In this document: positions 11,070 through 11,629 of the stretch, in pieces
How positions within the stretch are numbered: position 1 is the stretch's first letter
Layout: the number at the start of each line of letters is the position of its first letter
From: Candidatus Woesearchaeota archaeon
GTDB lineage: Archaea; Nanobdellota; Nanobdellia; Woesearchaeales; DSVV01
Length of the DNA stretch: 11,629 bases
Direction: 5' to 3'
Assembly (NCBI GenBank): GCA_016215305.1
Contig: JACRKI010000128.1
Location: 1 to 11,629 of the forward strand
The notes under the pieces: generated by a model
Told to the model about the DNA's origin: nothing
Database searches by the model: none
What the model saw: only the letters and a program-made list of their open reading frames with translations
Translations under genes and position numbers: made by a program

Positions 11070-11629
11070 ATGAAAACACAAAATCCATTCAAAGTCTATA
11101 AACAGTTGTTCCTGACACCAAAAACATTCTTTAAAGCAGCTGCAAAAGAAACAGACGCAGTCACCATCGCTGTTTTTGTCGGTCTTTTCCTCCTTGCTGG
11201 AAAAATCCTCGAATTTGCCGCATGGGTTCCGACACTTTCCATTCATACAGAAACAGCATATCTGCCGACAATGATGCTTTCAATTATGGGAAGTCTTGTC
11301 AGTCCATTGCTCACGCTTCTCGCAATTCTTGTCTTTGCCTGTTTTGTTCATTTGGCTGTTTCGTATTTTAAAAAAGGAACTTCTTTTTTCTCGACATGGA
11401 AAGTATTGATGTACGCATCTTTGATTCCTATTGTTTATACTGTTGCTTTAAGCATTGTCCAAACCATAAGCGAAGCAGTAAACCCCTGGCCAGCACAAAG
11501 TTTTCTTGCTGCAAATCCGGAATGGGGTGTGTATTCGCTGCTCATGTTCTCGCTTCTTTTCCTTGTTGGTGTTGTTATTCTCATCCACATAGTTTATACA
11601 GAAGTGATTGGCTTGAAAGAATATCATAA
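11070..11629 (+). CDS. Yip1-like multispanning membrane protein (3' end outside the window)
   Basis: The ATG at 11070 opens a frame of 186 codons that is still open at the window edge; the TAA visible in the last three bases is in another frame. The start NPFKVYKQLFLTPKTFFKAA (residues 5-24) is the typical amphipathic entry of archaeal Yip1-domain proteins. It is followed by hydrophobic segments at about 31-50, 68-92, 112-131 and 154-176, with a basic loop (YFKKGTS, 99-105) between the second and third. The function of archaeal Yip1 proteins is unknown; the eukaryotic namesake acts in vesicle traffic, which should not be transferred. No Shine-Dalgarno sequence is seen, so it is probably leaderless. 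It is divergent from another small membrane-protein gene. Confidence 0.75.
   Translation, partial: MKTQNPFKVYKQLFLTPKTFFKAAAKETDAVTIAVFVGLFLLAGKILEFAAWVPTLSIHTETAYLPTMMLSIMGSLVSPLLTLLAILVFACFVHLAVSYFKKGTSFFSTWKVLMYASLIPIVYTVALSIVQTISEAVNPWPAQSFLAANPEWGVYSLLMFSLLFLVGVVILIHIVYTEVIGLKEYH

Noticed and set aside
11396..11629. Plus-strand 77-codon frame ending exactly at the window end
   Set aside because: It overlaps the Yip1-like frame in another phase; the Yip1-like translation is hydrophobic in the expected pattern and starts at a supported ATG.

Overview
The window looks archaeal. It carries a Cbf5-type H/ACA pseudouridine synthase, a DUF234-type archaeal ATPase, a VapBC pair with an archaeal-style ribbon-helix-helix antitoxin, and a TATA box centred about 26-29 nt upstream of nearly every start codon, which is the geometry of leaderless archaeal transcripts. 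The gene mix (YgiQ-like radical SAM, Dus, Yip1-like and DUF4870-like small membrane proteins) and moderate AT-richness would suit a small-genome lineage such as Woesearchaeota or Pacearchaeota, but that placement is an inference. No tRNA, rRNA, CRISPR or transposase gene was seen.

Layout. 1-842 (minus): N-terminal part of a YgiQ-family radical SAM protein, cut by the window edge. 1081-1914 (plus): tRNA-dihydrouridine synthase. 1915-2336: no clear gene, but strong hairpins, a dispersed repeat and one doubtful small ORF. 2337-2989 (minus): VapB/VapC toxin-antitoxin operon with a visible operator. 3097-4821 (minus): Hanks-type protein kinase with a novel N-terminal half. 4918-6087 (plus): seven-repeat beta-propeller lipoprotein, divergent from the kinase. 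6095-7513 (minus): AAA ATPase with a DUF234 nuclease-like tail. 7688-8479 (plus): a four-repeat paralogue of the propeller lipoprotein. 8480-8834: a second structured repeat element. 8835-9833 (plus): Cbf5. 9799-10545 (minus): soluble protein of unknown function, overlapping the cbf5 3' end. 10640-10951 (minus): DUF4870/Tic20-like membrane protein. 11070-11629 (plus): Yip1-like membrane protein, cut by the window edge.

Reading. Two translation/RNP housekeeping genes (dus and cbf5) bracket an accessory block (about 1.93-8.76 kb). The block holds a toxin-antitoxin module, a kinase, two surface propeller proteins and an ATPase, and a related structured repeat lies at each end. Inside it, the kinase and first lipoprotein fire from back-to-back promoters, and the ATPase and second lipoprotein fire from another divergent region that contains two tandem palindromes. 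The main candidates for something new are the hairpin-rich repeat elements, the kinase/propeller-lipoprotein/ATPase cluster, and a small ORF whose Shine-Dalgarno sequence is buried in a hairpin.
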